Positions 23,202 through 33,509 of a DNA stretch of 64,000 bases are shown in pieces; position 1 is the first letter of the stretch; every line of letters starts with the position of its first letter. Source of the stretch: Hericium rajendrae (taxonomy: Eukaryota; Basidiomycota; Agaricomycetes; Russulales; Hericiaceae); contig CM065890.1 in NCBI GenBank assembly GCA_033439255.1, forward strand, positions 310,001 through 374,000. The letters run 5' to 3'. The notes under the pieces were generated by a model that had not been told where the DNA came from, did no database searches, and worked only from the letters and a program-made list of their open reading frames with translations. A program made the position numbers and the translations under genes.

Positions 23202-23903
23202 ATGTTGGCCTCCATCCTCCTGTTCCCGGCTATCCTCGCGGCATCCGTTGCTGCGTCGCCGCTCCGAAGGTCGTCCGCGTGCGCTGCGTTCTTCAATACC
23301 GGCGTGGACAAAGTGGCCAACTTCCAGTTGCGGGCTCAGTACGACGATGGCAGCAGGGAGACTCTCGTGTTAGGTGACGATGGACAGTCCAACAGCACCG
23401 TTAGCATTCTCGGTGTAAATCTTCACTCTTTTCCATTGCTATAACTTGCTAACGGAACACGATATAGACTGTTGCTACGATACCCGTCTCGGAGGGCACC
23501 AATTTCACCATGACGGACTCCGGCATCACCGCCCGTGCAGTTGGAGACGTCACTACCCCCAAGTACTCGCAATCAGTTTCGAACGGCGGCTTCCTGTCCT
23601 TCGCCGAGGCCCCCGATGGCGGCTCTGGCTCGCCTGCTGAGGTCTATTGCGAACTGGTACGTCAACTAATTCTCTATGAGGACGGCTCTTATGTCCCGAC
23701 TCCAGGTCAGCACGGATCCGAACGGCAGCCCTTACGAATACCCAATTCTCGCCGTCAACAGCGACGCGGACAACTTCTACGTCTGCCAGAGCACGGCGAG
23801 CGCCCAGCGGAACGTGGTCTACGACGCGACCGAGGCATCGGCTGAAGGATACGATTTTAGCAGCTGCCAGAAGGCGCACGTTGCGATGGTTCAGGACTAT
23901 TGA
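23202..23903 (+). CDS. Small secreted protein, DUF7907-like
   Basis: About 199 residues from three exons: 23202-23414, 23468-23656, 23706-23903. The N-terminus MLASILLFPAILAASVAASP is a clear secretion signal, likely cut near residue 19. The mature part has alternating strands (KVANFQLRAQYDDGSRETLV, GGFLSFAEAPDG, YPILAVNSDADNFYVCQS) and four cysteines, two early and two late, suited to disulphides. One N-glycosylation site is NSTV and another NFTM. The pattern matches small beta-rich extracellular proteins of basidiomycetes in the DUF7907 group (recognition, not a search). Function is unknown; an extracellular or cell-wall role is an inference. Confidence 0.88.
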
Positions 23904-24458
23904 ATAATGACGGACATGTGCTATCGGGACTCTTTACTCTTCAGGGACTATGACTTTGTTACGCTATACTCTGGACTTTCTGAGCTTTACGCTTTCTTTA
24001 CGATACGAATAGCGCTTCAGCGCGTAGTTACGTTGTAATTACTGTAATTTTGGTGATTTGGACGCCGTGGAGTCTTCATACCGAGATCGGAGTGCTCTCA
24101 AATTCCGGAGCGTTCACAAGTCCCATTTCAAAAGGTATTCATTCGCATCTCCATCCACACAATGCTCTTGATCCACACAGAAAAAACCATATAGACGAAA
24201 CCATGAAACGAGGTATGCAAGCAGGCCGAGGTGAGCACCTCAGCCAGGTCTCCGATATCCCACACCTTCGAGATCAAACTCGAAGAGCGCCGTATCGCAT
24301 CGCGACCCTATCTTCATCTTTTGCACGTAGCCCGTCTTGGATAAACCAAGAACGGACAAGTCCTCGCTGTCGTCTGAACCACGCGGCTGTGGCCGGTGTG
24401 GGCGTTGCTGCCCGTAGGCAGGCCGTGAATCGGACCCGGTGTGCTGTCCGCGCCCTTA

Positions 24459-24500
24459 GGTGGTAGTGGTGGTGGTGGTGGTGTGTGATGGTGGTGGTGG
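24459..24500 (+). repeat. GGT trinucleotide repeat
   Basis: An imperfect (GGT)n tract with GTGTGTGAT interruptions lies in the 3' flank of K2, downstream of its stop on the minus strand. Confidence 0.8.
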
Positions 24501-24632
24501 ACGTCGTCGTATGGCGTAGTTCCTGTGGCCATCGCTCCCACCAGCATCGCGAATCTCCCCTCCGACCCCTCTCCCCCCACGGGCACTCCCATCCTTCTCC
24601 CCACCCCGCTCCCGAGTCCCACACACGACCCC

Positions 24633-27187
24633 CTACTTCTTCCCCACCACGCGCTTCCACCACCCCTTCACGCCCTTGACGGCCTTCGACACGACCGGCG
24701 CCTTCTCCTTGTGCGAAGACACCGAGCTGCCGACCGCCGTCGACGCAGAATCGAACGCGGCCTTCCACGCGGCGGGCGTGTCAAGTACGGGTGCGTCGCC
24801 GTCTAGGGAGATGATTGAGATGCGCACGAAGTCATCGTCTGCAGGCGCGGAGCCCGCTGCCGGTGCTGGCTTGTCTGCAGGCGCGATGTCCGCTGGCTTG
24901 TCTGCGGGAATGGAGTGTGCCGCTGGCTTGTCTGCGGCAAATGTAGGGTTCAGGGATGCGAGATGCTGATGAGCGCGTTGTGGGAGGGGACGAGGGACGA
25001 AAGTGGGGACCACGGGGAACTGGTCGAGGATAGAGGATATGCTGGACGTGCTGGACGTGGTGGAGATGCTGTCGTCCGCGAGTCCGCCGTCTGCCGCTGG
25101 CTTGTCTACAGCGGATGTGAGGCTCGTGGATGCGAGCTGCAGGTGTGCAGTCCGCGGAAGGGGACGGGGAATGAAAGTGGGAACCATGGGGAACTGGTCC
25201 AGGATGGACGAGATGCTAGACGCGCTAGATGCGTTGGACATGTTGCCGTCCGGGAGCACATCGTCCGCTGCTACCTTGCATGTGGCGGTCGCAGGGATCA
25301 TCGCCGCGAGCTGGCGGTGTGCGCGCTGCGGAAGGGGCCGGGGAATGAAAGTGGGAACTATGGGGAACTGGTCCAGGAGAGATGAAATGCTAGACGTGCT
25401 GGACGCGTTGGACATGCTCTCGTCCGCGAGCCCATCATCCGCCGCTGCCTTGTCTGCGGCGAATGCAGGGCTCATCTCCATGAGTTGCCGGTGCACATCC
25501 TGCGTGAGAGGGCCAGGAATACCTACGGGGACCGGGGGAAACATATCAAGAATAGACGAAAATGACAAGCTCGACAAGCTCGACATACTATCCCGCGCAC
25601 GGGGCGCGGGGACTGAAAGGTGAAAACAAGTGAGCAGAGGTATGAGGGGGAAGAAGGCGAGCACGCACATGTGTCGGACTGTACGTCAAAGTCCTGGATT
25701 TCAATCTGGAAATGAGGCGGGGCAGCGAGAGACTCGTGGACACTGGTGCTCTCGTCCGATCCGATGAGAGTATTTGTGGAAGTGTCCGGGTCGCTGGCCT
25801 TGGCTGTCGCGCAGACACTAGCGTCCTCGTCCGATCCAACGAGGGTGCTGATAATGGAGGTGTCCGCGTCGCCGACCTTGACCATCGCGCTCGCGTCCGC
25901 CGCGCCTTCGTCGCCAGAGGACATGTCACGAAGGACAATAGGCTCGGCCTCCACACCCGCGGGCTGTAAGACGACGGGCTTGACGACCTTGCCCATAATG
26001 AGCGGACCAGACTGAGACCTCGTCACAGAAACGACAGCCTTCGCCCACCCAAGCAGCGGCGCAGAGCTGCTCCTCGTAACCGTAGCAGCATGCACAGAGC
26101 TCCTAGGCTTGATAGGATCCTGCACGCGAATGGCGTTCCGCCTCGTCAAGGTGCGTTCGGACAGGCGCTCCGCGGCAGAGAGCGAGTTGCGCTGGTGGCG
26201 GGTGCAGCCGCCGCCGATGTGCGGGGGAGAGGAGGGAGGAGAGGATGTAGAGGATGGCCTGGAGACGACGGCCAGCGGCTTGCGCACGCCGCCTTCGCGG
26301 ACTGCAGGAAGGGGGCGACGAGCAGGCGAGCGGGGGAAAGGGACGTTCTCGGTGGCATTGGCCGTAGCAGTAATGACCTCCGCCTTGATGACCTCCGCCT
26401 TAGGACGGCTGACCGAGGCTGGCCGGGGGGTCGCGTCGCGGGCGGAGGTGGCGATCTTGGGCTTCGCAGAGGGGATAGGCTCGGACTTGCCCTTGGCCTT
26501 GCGCGCGCTGACCGCGGCGGCCTTCTGCTTCTGCTCGCTGATCTGCCGGCGGACGGCCTCGACTGCGGAAATGCGACGGCTGGGGGTCTTCGCGGCATCG
26601 GAGGCCTTGAGGCTAGGAGAGGCCTTGGGAGTGCCAGCCGCCGCGGCGGTGTCGGGGACCTTGCACGCAGTGAGCACGGGAGCCTTGTTCGCCTTCGGCG
26701 CACTGGAGCGCTTCACGATGTTGAGAGGCTTGCAGGCGGCGACAGCCGCCGCGTAGGTCTTCGGGGATCCGGGAGCCTTGAGACCGGGAGGGAGCTTGGG
26801 AGTGTCAGCCGCCCCGGCGATGCCGAGAGCCTTGGACGCGGCGCGCGTCTTGAGGAGGCCAGAAGCCTTCGGGGCGCTGGAGCGCTTGACGATGTTAAGA
26901 GGCTTGCAGGCGGCGACGGGCTTGAGGGTGCCGGGAGCGGGGGATACGTTAAGCACCTTCGAAGCCGCGAGGGCCTTGGATACGACGAAGGGCTTCGGGC
27001 GCGTCGGTGCCTTGGGAGGCTTTGCAACCTCGACGGCCTTGAGGGTGGGGGCGGCAGGCTTGGCCTTGGTGCCAGAGGTGGGCTGACCCGTCTTGCGCAC
27101 GGGATATTGGCCAACCTTGCCGCCACTGGCGCGGGTAGTGATACCCGCGGAGAGGGACTTGAGGCTGTTGTTCTTGATAGAAATCAT
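24633..27187 (-). CDS. K-family copy K2, kinase domain deleted
   Basis: About 832 residues from two exons, minus: 27187-25669 and 25612-24633. The N-terminal half is a full family N-terminus: [75 protein letters not shown] and SSAPLLGWAKAVVSVTRSQS. It stops exactly where the kinase domain begins in the other copies (IQDFDVQS, compare [13 protein letters not shown]), then jumps to the splice donor that in K3 follows the AGC tail. The C-terminal exon keeps the family module ([20 protein letters not shown]) and the end VKGWWKRVVGKK, but adds four tandem units of about 59 residues containing SSISSILDQFPVVPTFVPRP. Both frames are open, so it may encode a working non-kinase adaptor; expression is unproven. 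Confidence 0.85.
24960..25560 (-). repeat. Tandem repeat of about 177 bp inside K2
   Basis: The motif GGGGAACTGGTC (plus strand) recurs near 25014, 25186 and 25362, with a diverged fourth unit near 25530. Each unit encodes about 59 residues of the type SILDQFP.VPTFIPRPLPQR followed by AADDGLADE. The unit corresponds to a single-copy segment in K3 and K4 (SPAFAVAKVPADIILADEDL), so it was amplified in K2. Confidence 0.8.
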
Positions 27188-27209
27188 AGTGCAAAAGTGA
27201 TAAGATAGA

Positions 27210-27338
27210 AGGTGTGAAGTGCGAGTACTTGAGGGTCGAGATGACTGGACTGAAGTAAGAATTCACGAGGAGAGAAGAAGCGGGGAATGGGATTATAGGC
27301 TGCCATTTGGATACGGGCTGGAGGCTGACAAGCTTTGG
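27210..27338 (-). promoter_or_regulatory. K-family promoter block, copy 2
   Basis: On the minus strand CCAAAGCTTGTCAGCCTCCA, then TGGCAGCCTATAATCC, then AGTCCAGTCATCTCGACC precede K2, in the same order and spacing as upstream of the other four copies. Retention in front of the kinase-less copy suggests it is still transcribed. Confidence 0.6.
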
Positions 27339-27339
27339 C

Positions 27340-28514
27340 CAATGTTGTCGTGTCGGTCCCGTCGACTTCCATAGGAAGGTCTATTACACGGTCGAGGGAT
27401 TGGGCCTACCATACCAATTAAACAGAAAAAGAAACAGAAAAATGAGCTGCTGTGAGCGAAAGAAAGAAATCAAATCACGCACCATGAAGTTCCCCTCCCA
27501 GCAATTTCTCGGCTGTACGTGCATAACATGAAATGAACGCAGACCGAAATATTCGTTCCAGATAACAGCATGTAAGATCAGTCCCACCTGCATATTGCGT
27601 GCAAAGCGCTTACATGGCCGAGAATCATGGAAAGGGCGTGGATATCTGAATGTTCAACAAGATGTACTCACACGACGAATAAGGTCAGTGAAGCTTTTTC
27701 CATTATCCCACATAGCTACCAGCGGCAGGTTAGCACGTAGTGCTGGTCACAAAAGTCATCTCTGGCTGCGTAGTCAGAAAAGAAAAGGAGATATGGAAGA
27801 TGGGCGGTCGTCGTTGGAGGATGCCCCCCGGCGCCTACGCGTCGCGTTACATAAGTAACGAACTGGCAGATTGGCCTCCGTCACGGTTGCCGCATAATTA
27901 GACCTTCCCTCAACCTTCCCTTCACTGTCATTGCTCCAGTTCGGAGCTGCCGCAAAGGTCACTAAATCAATGCAGATTGGGCAGGAAGCTTCACTGGACG
28001 ACACAAGCACGTATCCTGGCCGACGATCCAGGAAGACTTCCAGTAAGGACTGCGGGTGTGAGTCGTAGCCTGGGTTCTTTTTTCTCCCGGTCCCAACTAC
28101 CCTGTCAAGTGTCGAAGCGGTGAAGTTTCGAAGCGGCGCACGCAAGATCATTGTCTTTCTGACCACGCCATACCGCCTTCTCCGGAATTGTGTTCCAAAA
28201 GATAAACGCTAGAGGGCGCCTTGTGCGCGTTTCATTGCCAGCCTTGACGGTATGCATACACCTATCGCTGCCTCCCTTCATGCTTTTCCGCCGCCACCAC
28301 AACCCTGACGTCAAGATAATATCGCTACACCTGCTCTCTCCCCTGCTCACCTTTCTCGGTCTTTGAAAACGGGGAGATCCGTTGCCCCGAAAGTCATCCT
28401 CATCCACATTCACGAACGTCCATTTTTGTCGCTGGGCCTTTACAACGGTGCGCTACTGATCGCGTCTTTTATCTGGTTCTTTCTCTGACGGCACTGCAGA
28501 CTACAGCTACGACC
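27340..28514. other. Intergenic, no supported gene
   Basis: Only short frames are present. A plausible splice acceptor (CACTGCAG at about 28492-28499) lies just before the next start codon, so part of this stretch may be a 5' UTR intron of that gene. Confidence 0.4.
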
Positions 28515-29669
28515 ATGCGTGGATTCGTACCCGATCCTGCAGGACGCGGGACAGTGGCTATTCTCTGGTCCTGCCTCACCACGCTAGGTCTCTGCGCGTG
28601 GACATCGCTTCATCTTGCTCTACCATCAAACCGGACATTCGGTATCTTTTACATCGACAAACTCATCTCTGCTCATGACCATGGGCTTCTCGTCAAAATC
28701 TGGTGGATGATCATAATGCTCCTCGCTCCAGAATGGGTTTTGACGAGCGCTGTCTATGACTGGTGCCGAGCTTACCAGGCCATGAGACGCATCAATCGGA
28801 AGGGAGAGCTTTCCGGCACGGACATATGGACCATGAACGATGGTTTTTTCGTGGACATGGGGGGGTTCACTCGCAATGGGGAGGGAGTCCACGCAAGGGA
28901 AATTGTATGGCTCATAAAAAAGAAGAAGATACCGCCACAACCCTCCCGCGCCAAAGAGATCTGCGACAAGAGCAAATCAGATTCCCTCGGGAAAACCCTG
29001 ACCTGCGCGCAGGTCCTGTGGCTCGCTATCCAATGTCTCGCACGCGCCATCCAACGTCTTCCTATGTCGACGCTCGAGTTCGGCACCATCGGCTATGTCT
29101 TCATTGACGTCGCCGTCAATGGCATCTACTGGTACAAACCTAAGGACGTTTTCACGCCCATAGAAGTGCTTTCATGGGAGGCTCGCAGGCTGTCTCGTGA
29201 TGGTAAGAAGTTGGGTGCACCTGGTGATGCGCCGGCCGGAGATGTTGCAAATAAGGAACAGAAACACTTACTTCCTTTCAAGACGGTGCCACTTCGATGG
29301 CAACGATCGCAAGCTTGGCTTGGATGGGTGGCGCAGGAACACGATGATATAATTACGAGGCTCACAGTCGTCTCAGTTTGCACGTTGTATGGCGGGTGGC
29401 ACTGCCTGGCATGGAACTTCGCCTTTCCATCTGTCGCTGAGAAATGGTTATGGCGTATAACATCCATCCTGACTACTCTTCCTGGTCTCGTGATGTTCGT
29501 GACAGAGAAGTTCAATGGCCAAATGTCCTATATTCTTGCTTTCTTTGCTGTCGTTTTATACATCGTTTCTCGTTGCTTCATACTTGTGGAGATGTTTATC
29601 GGACTTCGTCGTTTACCTGCAGGCGTCTTTGATACAGTTCGATGGACGACTTTCCTGCCTCACGTGTAA
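28515..29669 (+). CDS. Multispan membrane protein, fungal family of unknown function
   Basis: Single-exon frame of 384 residues. The early segment TVAILWSCLTTLGLCAWTSL is characteristic of a large Agaricomycete membrane family (IWSCL..T...CTW..VH). It is followed by a hydrophobic IWWMIIMLLAPEWVLTSAVY, a conserved DGFFVDMGGF, the KSKSDSLGKTLTCAQVLWLA segment leading into a further span, LEFGTIGYVFIDVAVNGIYW, and C-terminal spans LTVVSVCTLYGGWHCLAWNF, ITSILTTLPGLVMFVTE and YILAFFAVVLYIVSRCFILV. Family members often start with a signal peptide in an upstream exon; here an acceptor CTGCAG directly precedes the ATG, but I found no phase-consistent upstream coding exon, so the ATG at 28515 is used. 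Function is unknown. Confidence 0.82.
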   Translation: MRGFVPDPAGRGTVAILWSCLTTLGLCAWTSLHLALPSNRTFGIFYIDKLISAHDHGLLVKIWWMIIMLLAPEWVLTSAVYDWCRAYQAMRRINRKGELSGTDIWTMNDGFFVDMGGFTRNGEGVHAREIVWLIKKKKIPPQPSRAKEICDKSKSDSLGKTLTCAQVLWLAIQCLARAIQRLPMSTLEFGTIGYVFIDVAVNGIYWYKPKDVFTPIEVLSWEARRLSRDGKKLGAPGDAPAGDVANKEQKHLLPFKTVPLRWQRSQAWLGWVAQEHDDIITRLTVVSVCTLYGGWHCLAWNFAFPSVAEKWLWRITSILTTLPGLVMFVTEKFNGQMSYILAFFAVVLYIVSRCFILVEMFIGLRRLPAGVFDTVRWTTFLPHV

Positions 29670-30700
29670 TTTCATTCATATGTACAACATATGTACCTGC
29701 GATGTGCCGGCTCTGGAGCCTTTGTTCCTTAAACTACTCCTAAGAGCTTGAGGTTCAGCGGCCCTATGTGTTATCTTATCAGTCAATGCGATCTAATCTG
29801 CCGACCCGATTGATGAGTTGATTCACTAGATTGGCGCCTTGGCGCGTAGTCACACGCAATTCACACGGGCTCTAAGCTGGTCACCGAGCGACAGCGAGGT
29901 ATATTCCGACCCTTCAATTCTGACATTCTTTGCGAGGACGTCCACCTGGTCATGGACCACGTCTCTTGTAAACAATGAGTCAAATTGTATTACTCATATT
30001 CTTCGTGGTAAGGTCTGCCGCGGCGCGTAAGTATTCTTCATCTTCTCATTCTCAGACTCGCCACTCCTGTCTCTGTCATATTTACGACTTGAAATATCAT
30101 TGTTGATGCTTGCCTGATTCCTGGCTCAGCTCCTAATTACCCGTAATTTCCTTGCACCCTCCTCTTTTTCCCTTGCAGATATGATCTTTCCTTATCCATT
30201 TTCTTTTTGCTTTTGCCCGCACTTCATCTTCAATTCTTGTCCATACTTAGGAAATGTGTTCTATCACTCTGAGTATGTATAACTTAAAAATGTACTCAGG
30301 AGCGGAAAACTACTTCAGACGAAACTCGAGCGAGGTGATGCGCCGGGATGCCGCCAGGCCCGGCGCTATTCGAGTAGTAAGCACAACTCTCCTTCCTGCC
30401 TTTCTTCCCCGTTGTTGTGTGCTAGAGATTTGTTACTTCGCCAGTCTACGAAATTGTTAGACTCACATACGCAAGTTGTAATTGTATTAACAAGTTTACA
30501 ACAGCGGATTCCATCCATATGCATCTCACCCACTCGGTTCCAGCGCTAGCAATTGCAAGGCTTTTTATGTAATGCCCTACTGGGTCTTCTACCAAGACTT
30601 CAAAAGGAGCTGTGCCCCAAGGAATCCACATTGCCCGCTTCACCAATGCGCAAGTCCCTTCTGCCGGTCCGATGGATGCTGCGCAGCAGCGCGCAGCGCA
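29670..30700. other. Intergenic, no supported gene
   Basis: AT-richer sequence with short frames only. It ends at the left target duplication of the mobile element. Confidence 0.45.
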
Positions 30701-30709
30701 AACGAAGCT

Positions 30710-30833
30710 TAGACCGGTGACCGTCTGTCTAGACATAGAAAGGCGAGCAATCTGTCGTAGACAGACCGGTCGATCTGGGTTTGAATTACTAGGACGCGCG
30801 CCATATCCTTTTTCGGATGACTTCACGTGATGC
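30710..30833 (+). repeat. Left terminal inverted repeat with hairpin
   Basis: The arm contains a hairpin: 30719-30731 (GACCGTCTGTCTA) pairs with 30758-30771 (TAGACAGACCGGTC) apart from one bulged base. The 26-base interval between them is nearly identical to that of the right arm. The arm ends at the palindromic CACGTG. Confidence 0.8.
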
Positions 30834-31429
30834 GCGGCGACCTACTGTACTATGTTCGACGCGACGCGTCTCAAGATCTTGTCCTCCCTGTATACTGTGC
30901 AACTTACTGCCTGCACGCGCTGCTCGCACTGTACATTCATCGCAGTGACTTAGAGGAGCACTGCAGCCTGCTCGCGGGCTACCATTCGTGCTTCCAGGGT
31001 TTCAACGAGATGCCCGAGTTCGTCGACCGCTTCGAGCCACCGCTGCCCAGCGAAGACGACAACCTGATGCTGGCGGGGCATGCGGAGGTGCTCAAGCACG
31101 GCTTTCCCAAAATCGATGAGACTGTGGTGGAGGTCATGATGGTGCACAACTCACCCACAGGCAAGGGGCTCAACCGCGTGTACGTGCTGACGAATGGGAA
31201 GCGCGAGTGGCTCGACGGGCTGCGCGCTGTGTTGAACAGGGCCACGCACTGGAAGAGCGTGGCGACGAGCCGGGATATGATGCTAAAGTGGGAGCAGGAA
31301 TACATTGGGCAGGCAACTGACATGTTCATTGCCGAGCATGCGGACGTGTTCACACTGGAAATGGCGTATGTGTTTTGCCTTTCGTCGCGCGCTTCGCTGC
31401 TCACGCACGATTCCAGTTCTCGAGTCTGA
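30830..31429 (+). CDS. ORF carried inside the mobile element
   Basis: About 200 residues from the ATG at 30830, immediately inside the left terminus, to TGA at 31427-31429. Codon use is GC3-rich from about 30950, as in real exons, and the protein reads GHAEVLKHGFPKIDETVVEV and GLNRVYVLTNGKREWLDGLR. A 51-nt GTATGT...CCAG segment near the end (31368-31418) can be removed without changing the stop. I do not recognise the family and see no transposase motif. It may be a fragment of a host gene captured by the element, or the element's own accessory gene. Confidence 0.5.
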   Translation: MRGDLLYYVRRDASQDLVLPVYCATYCLHALLALYIHRSDLEEHCSLLAGYHSCFQGFNEMPEFVDRFEPPLPSEDDNLMLAGHAEVLKHGFPKIDETVVEVMMVHNSPTGKGLNRVYVLTNGKREWLDGLRAVLNRATHWKSVATSRDMMLKWEQEYIGQATDMFIAEHADVFTLEMAYVFCLSSRASLLTHDSSSRV

Positions 31430-31909
31430 CGTTGAACGTCGTGATGTGTCAAAGGGATCCCCAGCTGATGAGGTGCGCTTCTGGTAGCCAGTCGCCGTGG
31501 GGCCCGACTGGACACTGCTGCCTGTTTGTGGACTGCAGTGCTGACATGCTGTGGTGTGTGTTGCGGCGAAAGTCAGTACGCATACATCGGAAGTGGTGCA
31601 TTCAGTGCTTGTTACATTACTGATACCCTGTGCAACTGGGCTGATCTTGGCGCTCGCATCTGATATACTCAGCATGATAGCGCGACACGCTATGCAGAGG
31701 TCTTCTGGATTCTATGTACTGTAATTGGAATAGAAATGGTACATATTTGATAATCATATAGTACTATCTATGTGCGGCACTACGCGAGATGATCCGTTAA
31801 CCATATATTGACTGTAGAGTATTATAATGCAATATAGAGTGAGTGGGAGACGAGATATAGTAGGAATAGGCTGTTGACGCGAGGACGCGACGTGGTCACA
31901 CCGTTTTTT

Positions 31910-32037
31910 CCATCACGTGAAGTCATCCTAATCCGGCACGACGCGCGTCCTAGTGATTCAAACCCAGATCTACCAGTCCTTGTATCGACAGATTGCCCGC
32001 CTTTCTATGTCTCATACAAGGACAGGTTACGAGTCTA
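31910..32037 (-). repeat. Right terminal inverted repeat with hairpin
   Basis: Reverse complement of the left arm over most of its length. Its hairpin arms, 31972-31985 (ACCAGTCCTTGTAT) and 32014-32027 (ATACAAGGACAGGT), pair at 13 of 14 positions but differ in sequence from the left-arm stem. Confidence 0.8.
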
Positions 32038-32149
32038 AACGAAGCTGTCACATCGCTAGCGCTGTCATCTCCAGAGTACTAAAAGCTGAAGCATCGACGT
32101 TGAACGACAGCCTCAGACCTTCTTCTCGCCTGCACTGATCCCTCTGACG

Positions 32150-33509
32150 ATGTCAGACAATTCTCCCATGCGTCTTTCCACTGATGTCGCGTCCCGTCGT
32201 CACAGTTATCCTATGTGGACAGCAGAACACTTAAGGTCTAAACCCGATGTGCTCTTTCCGAACGAAGTGTGGTGGCGCGATCACCAGCTGTGGCTACAAG
32301 AGTCTGGCTACATGCTTAGGCCGCGTTACCGGCCTGGCTGGGTAGCTTCGTGGAATGGCACTGATAAGGCCTGGGATGCGGAAGACGGCGTGCAGTCCTT
32401 CGTAAGCTAGGTCTCCTTCGTCTGAGATCTGCTGTACTCATGCAAATGGTTCAGTCCATTGACGTTCTAGATGCAGTGCGCATGGTAGACAATCGTCCTG
32501 TCATGCTCAAGAGACTGCTCTCCGGCCTGGACAGTACCGCAGACGAGCTGGCCGTTCATCAGTTTTTGCAGTCGGACGATCTCGCATTGCACCCGGACAA
32601 CCATAGTGCGCTTCTTCTAGACGTATTACAGGTCCCCGACGGCGAGATGGAACATATCGTCGTGCTGCCGCTCCTTCGGCCCTACTACGACCCTGAATTT
32701 GAGACGACCGCTGAGGTCGTGGACTTCATCGAGCAAATTCTGAAGGTAATTTCTTTCTGCCCCAAGATACTTCACATCCTGAAATACTGCGATTTCGAAT
32801 CAGGGCTTGCGCTTCATGCATACGAACGGTGTCGCCTGTGGGTACGTCGTAGTGTCTCGTCATCCATCTCTCCGTCAGCAGCTCATCCGCACTGCTAGGA
32901 AATTCACCAAATTTGACAACATCATGATGGATGCGACAGCCATGTATCCTGATGGCTTTCACCCCGGGAGGACGAGTAAACGACGAGATATGACAGGATA
33001 TGCGGCGTATTACAGTCGGTCGCAGCGGCCGGTGACATACTACTTCACCAACTTCCGAGAGGCCCATCGATACCCGACTGGAGCTGCTCCTTTCGTGTCG
33101 CCAGGCGCAGACGAAGATCGAATCGAACCAGAACATGAAGGGCCGCTGCTCCCACGCGACGCTTTCGCGGCCGACATCTACTCCATGGGCAAACTCCTCC
33201 AGACAGACTTTCCAAACGTACGCACACACCACGCACCACTCCTCCTAGCCTCACTCACCATCCCCACAGGCCCACTTCCTCGCACCCCTCGTCGCAGACA
33301 TGACCAAGAAGGATCCGTCGGCGCGTCCGACGATCGACGACGTCATCGCGCGCTTCGCAGACATCCGCAGCGCCATCAGCCCTCTGCAGCTCGCGCTGCC
33401 GATCATCCGCACGGACGCGGACGAGAACCCGCTGGAGACCGTGTTCGAAGTCGTCATGGTGCTGGGACGTGTGATTGGACGGGCCGTCTATGGGAGCATT
33501 GCTTTCTGA
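32150..33509 (+). CDS. FunK1-like protein kinase fold, predicted pseudokinase
   Basis: About 379 residues from five exons: 32150-32401, 32455-32745, 32804-32841, 32899-33217, 33270-33509. The order of segments matches a basidiomycete kinase-like family: RPVMLKRLL (beta-3 Lys), HIVVLPLLRPYYDPEFET, GLRFMHTNGVACGKFTKFDN, IMMDATAMYPDGFHP, RPVTYYFTNFREAHRY, DIYSMGKLLQTDF and a helical end with KKDPSARPTIDD. Relatives normally read HRD after the MH..GVA helix and DFG after VRYYF. Here the HRD position reads ACG or CGK and the DFG position reads NFR, so both the catalytic Asp and the metal-binding Asp are missing. A scaffold or regulatory role is inferred. The mobile element ends about 110 bases upstream. 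Confidence 0.86.

Larger units (their letters stand above)
30710..32037. mobile_element. Mutator-like element with long inverted termini and 9-bp target duplication
   Basis: A 1328-bp element begins TAGAC (30710) and ends GTCTA (32037). It is flanked by a perfect direct repeat AACGAAGCT at 30701-30709 and 32038-32046, which is the 9-bp duplication typical of Mutator-like transposons. Inverted termini of about 125 bp share GATCTGGGTTTGAAT, ACTAGGACGCGCG and the inner edge ATGACTTCACGTGATG. No transposase is present; the interior carries one open frame starting at the inner edge of the left terminus. It is therefore a non-autonomous element, possibly a gene-carrying (Pack-type) one. The intact duplication argues for a fairly recent insertion, in the promoter region of the pseudokinase gene. 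Confidence 0.82.

Noticed and set aside
27774-28166. 130-codon minus-strand frame upstream of the membrane protein gene
   Set aside because: Poor codon bias, no domain and no splice partners; treated as chance.
30770-30795. Possible tRNA or SINE B-box (GGGTTTGAAT) in the inverted termini of the element
   Set aside because: The flanking bases cannot form a T-arm and no acceptor or anticodon arm with the right spacing exists; the hairpin geometry (13-bp stem, 26-nt loop) does not fit tRNA.
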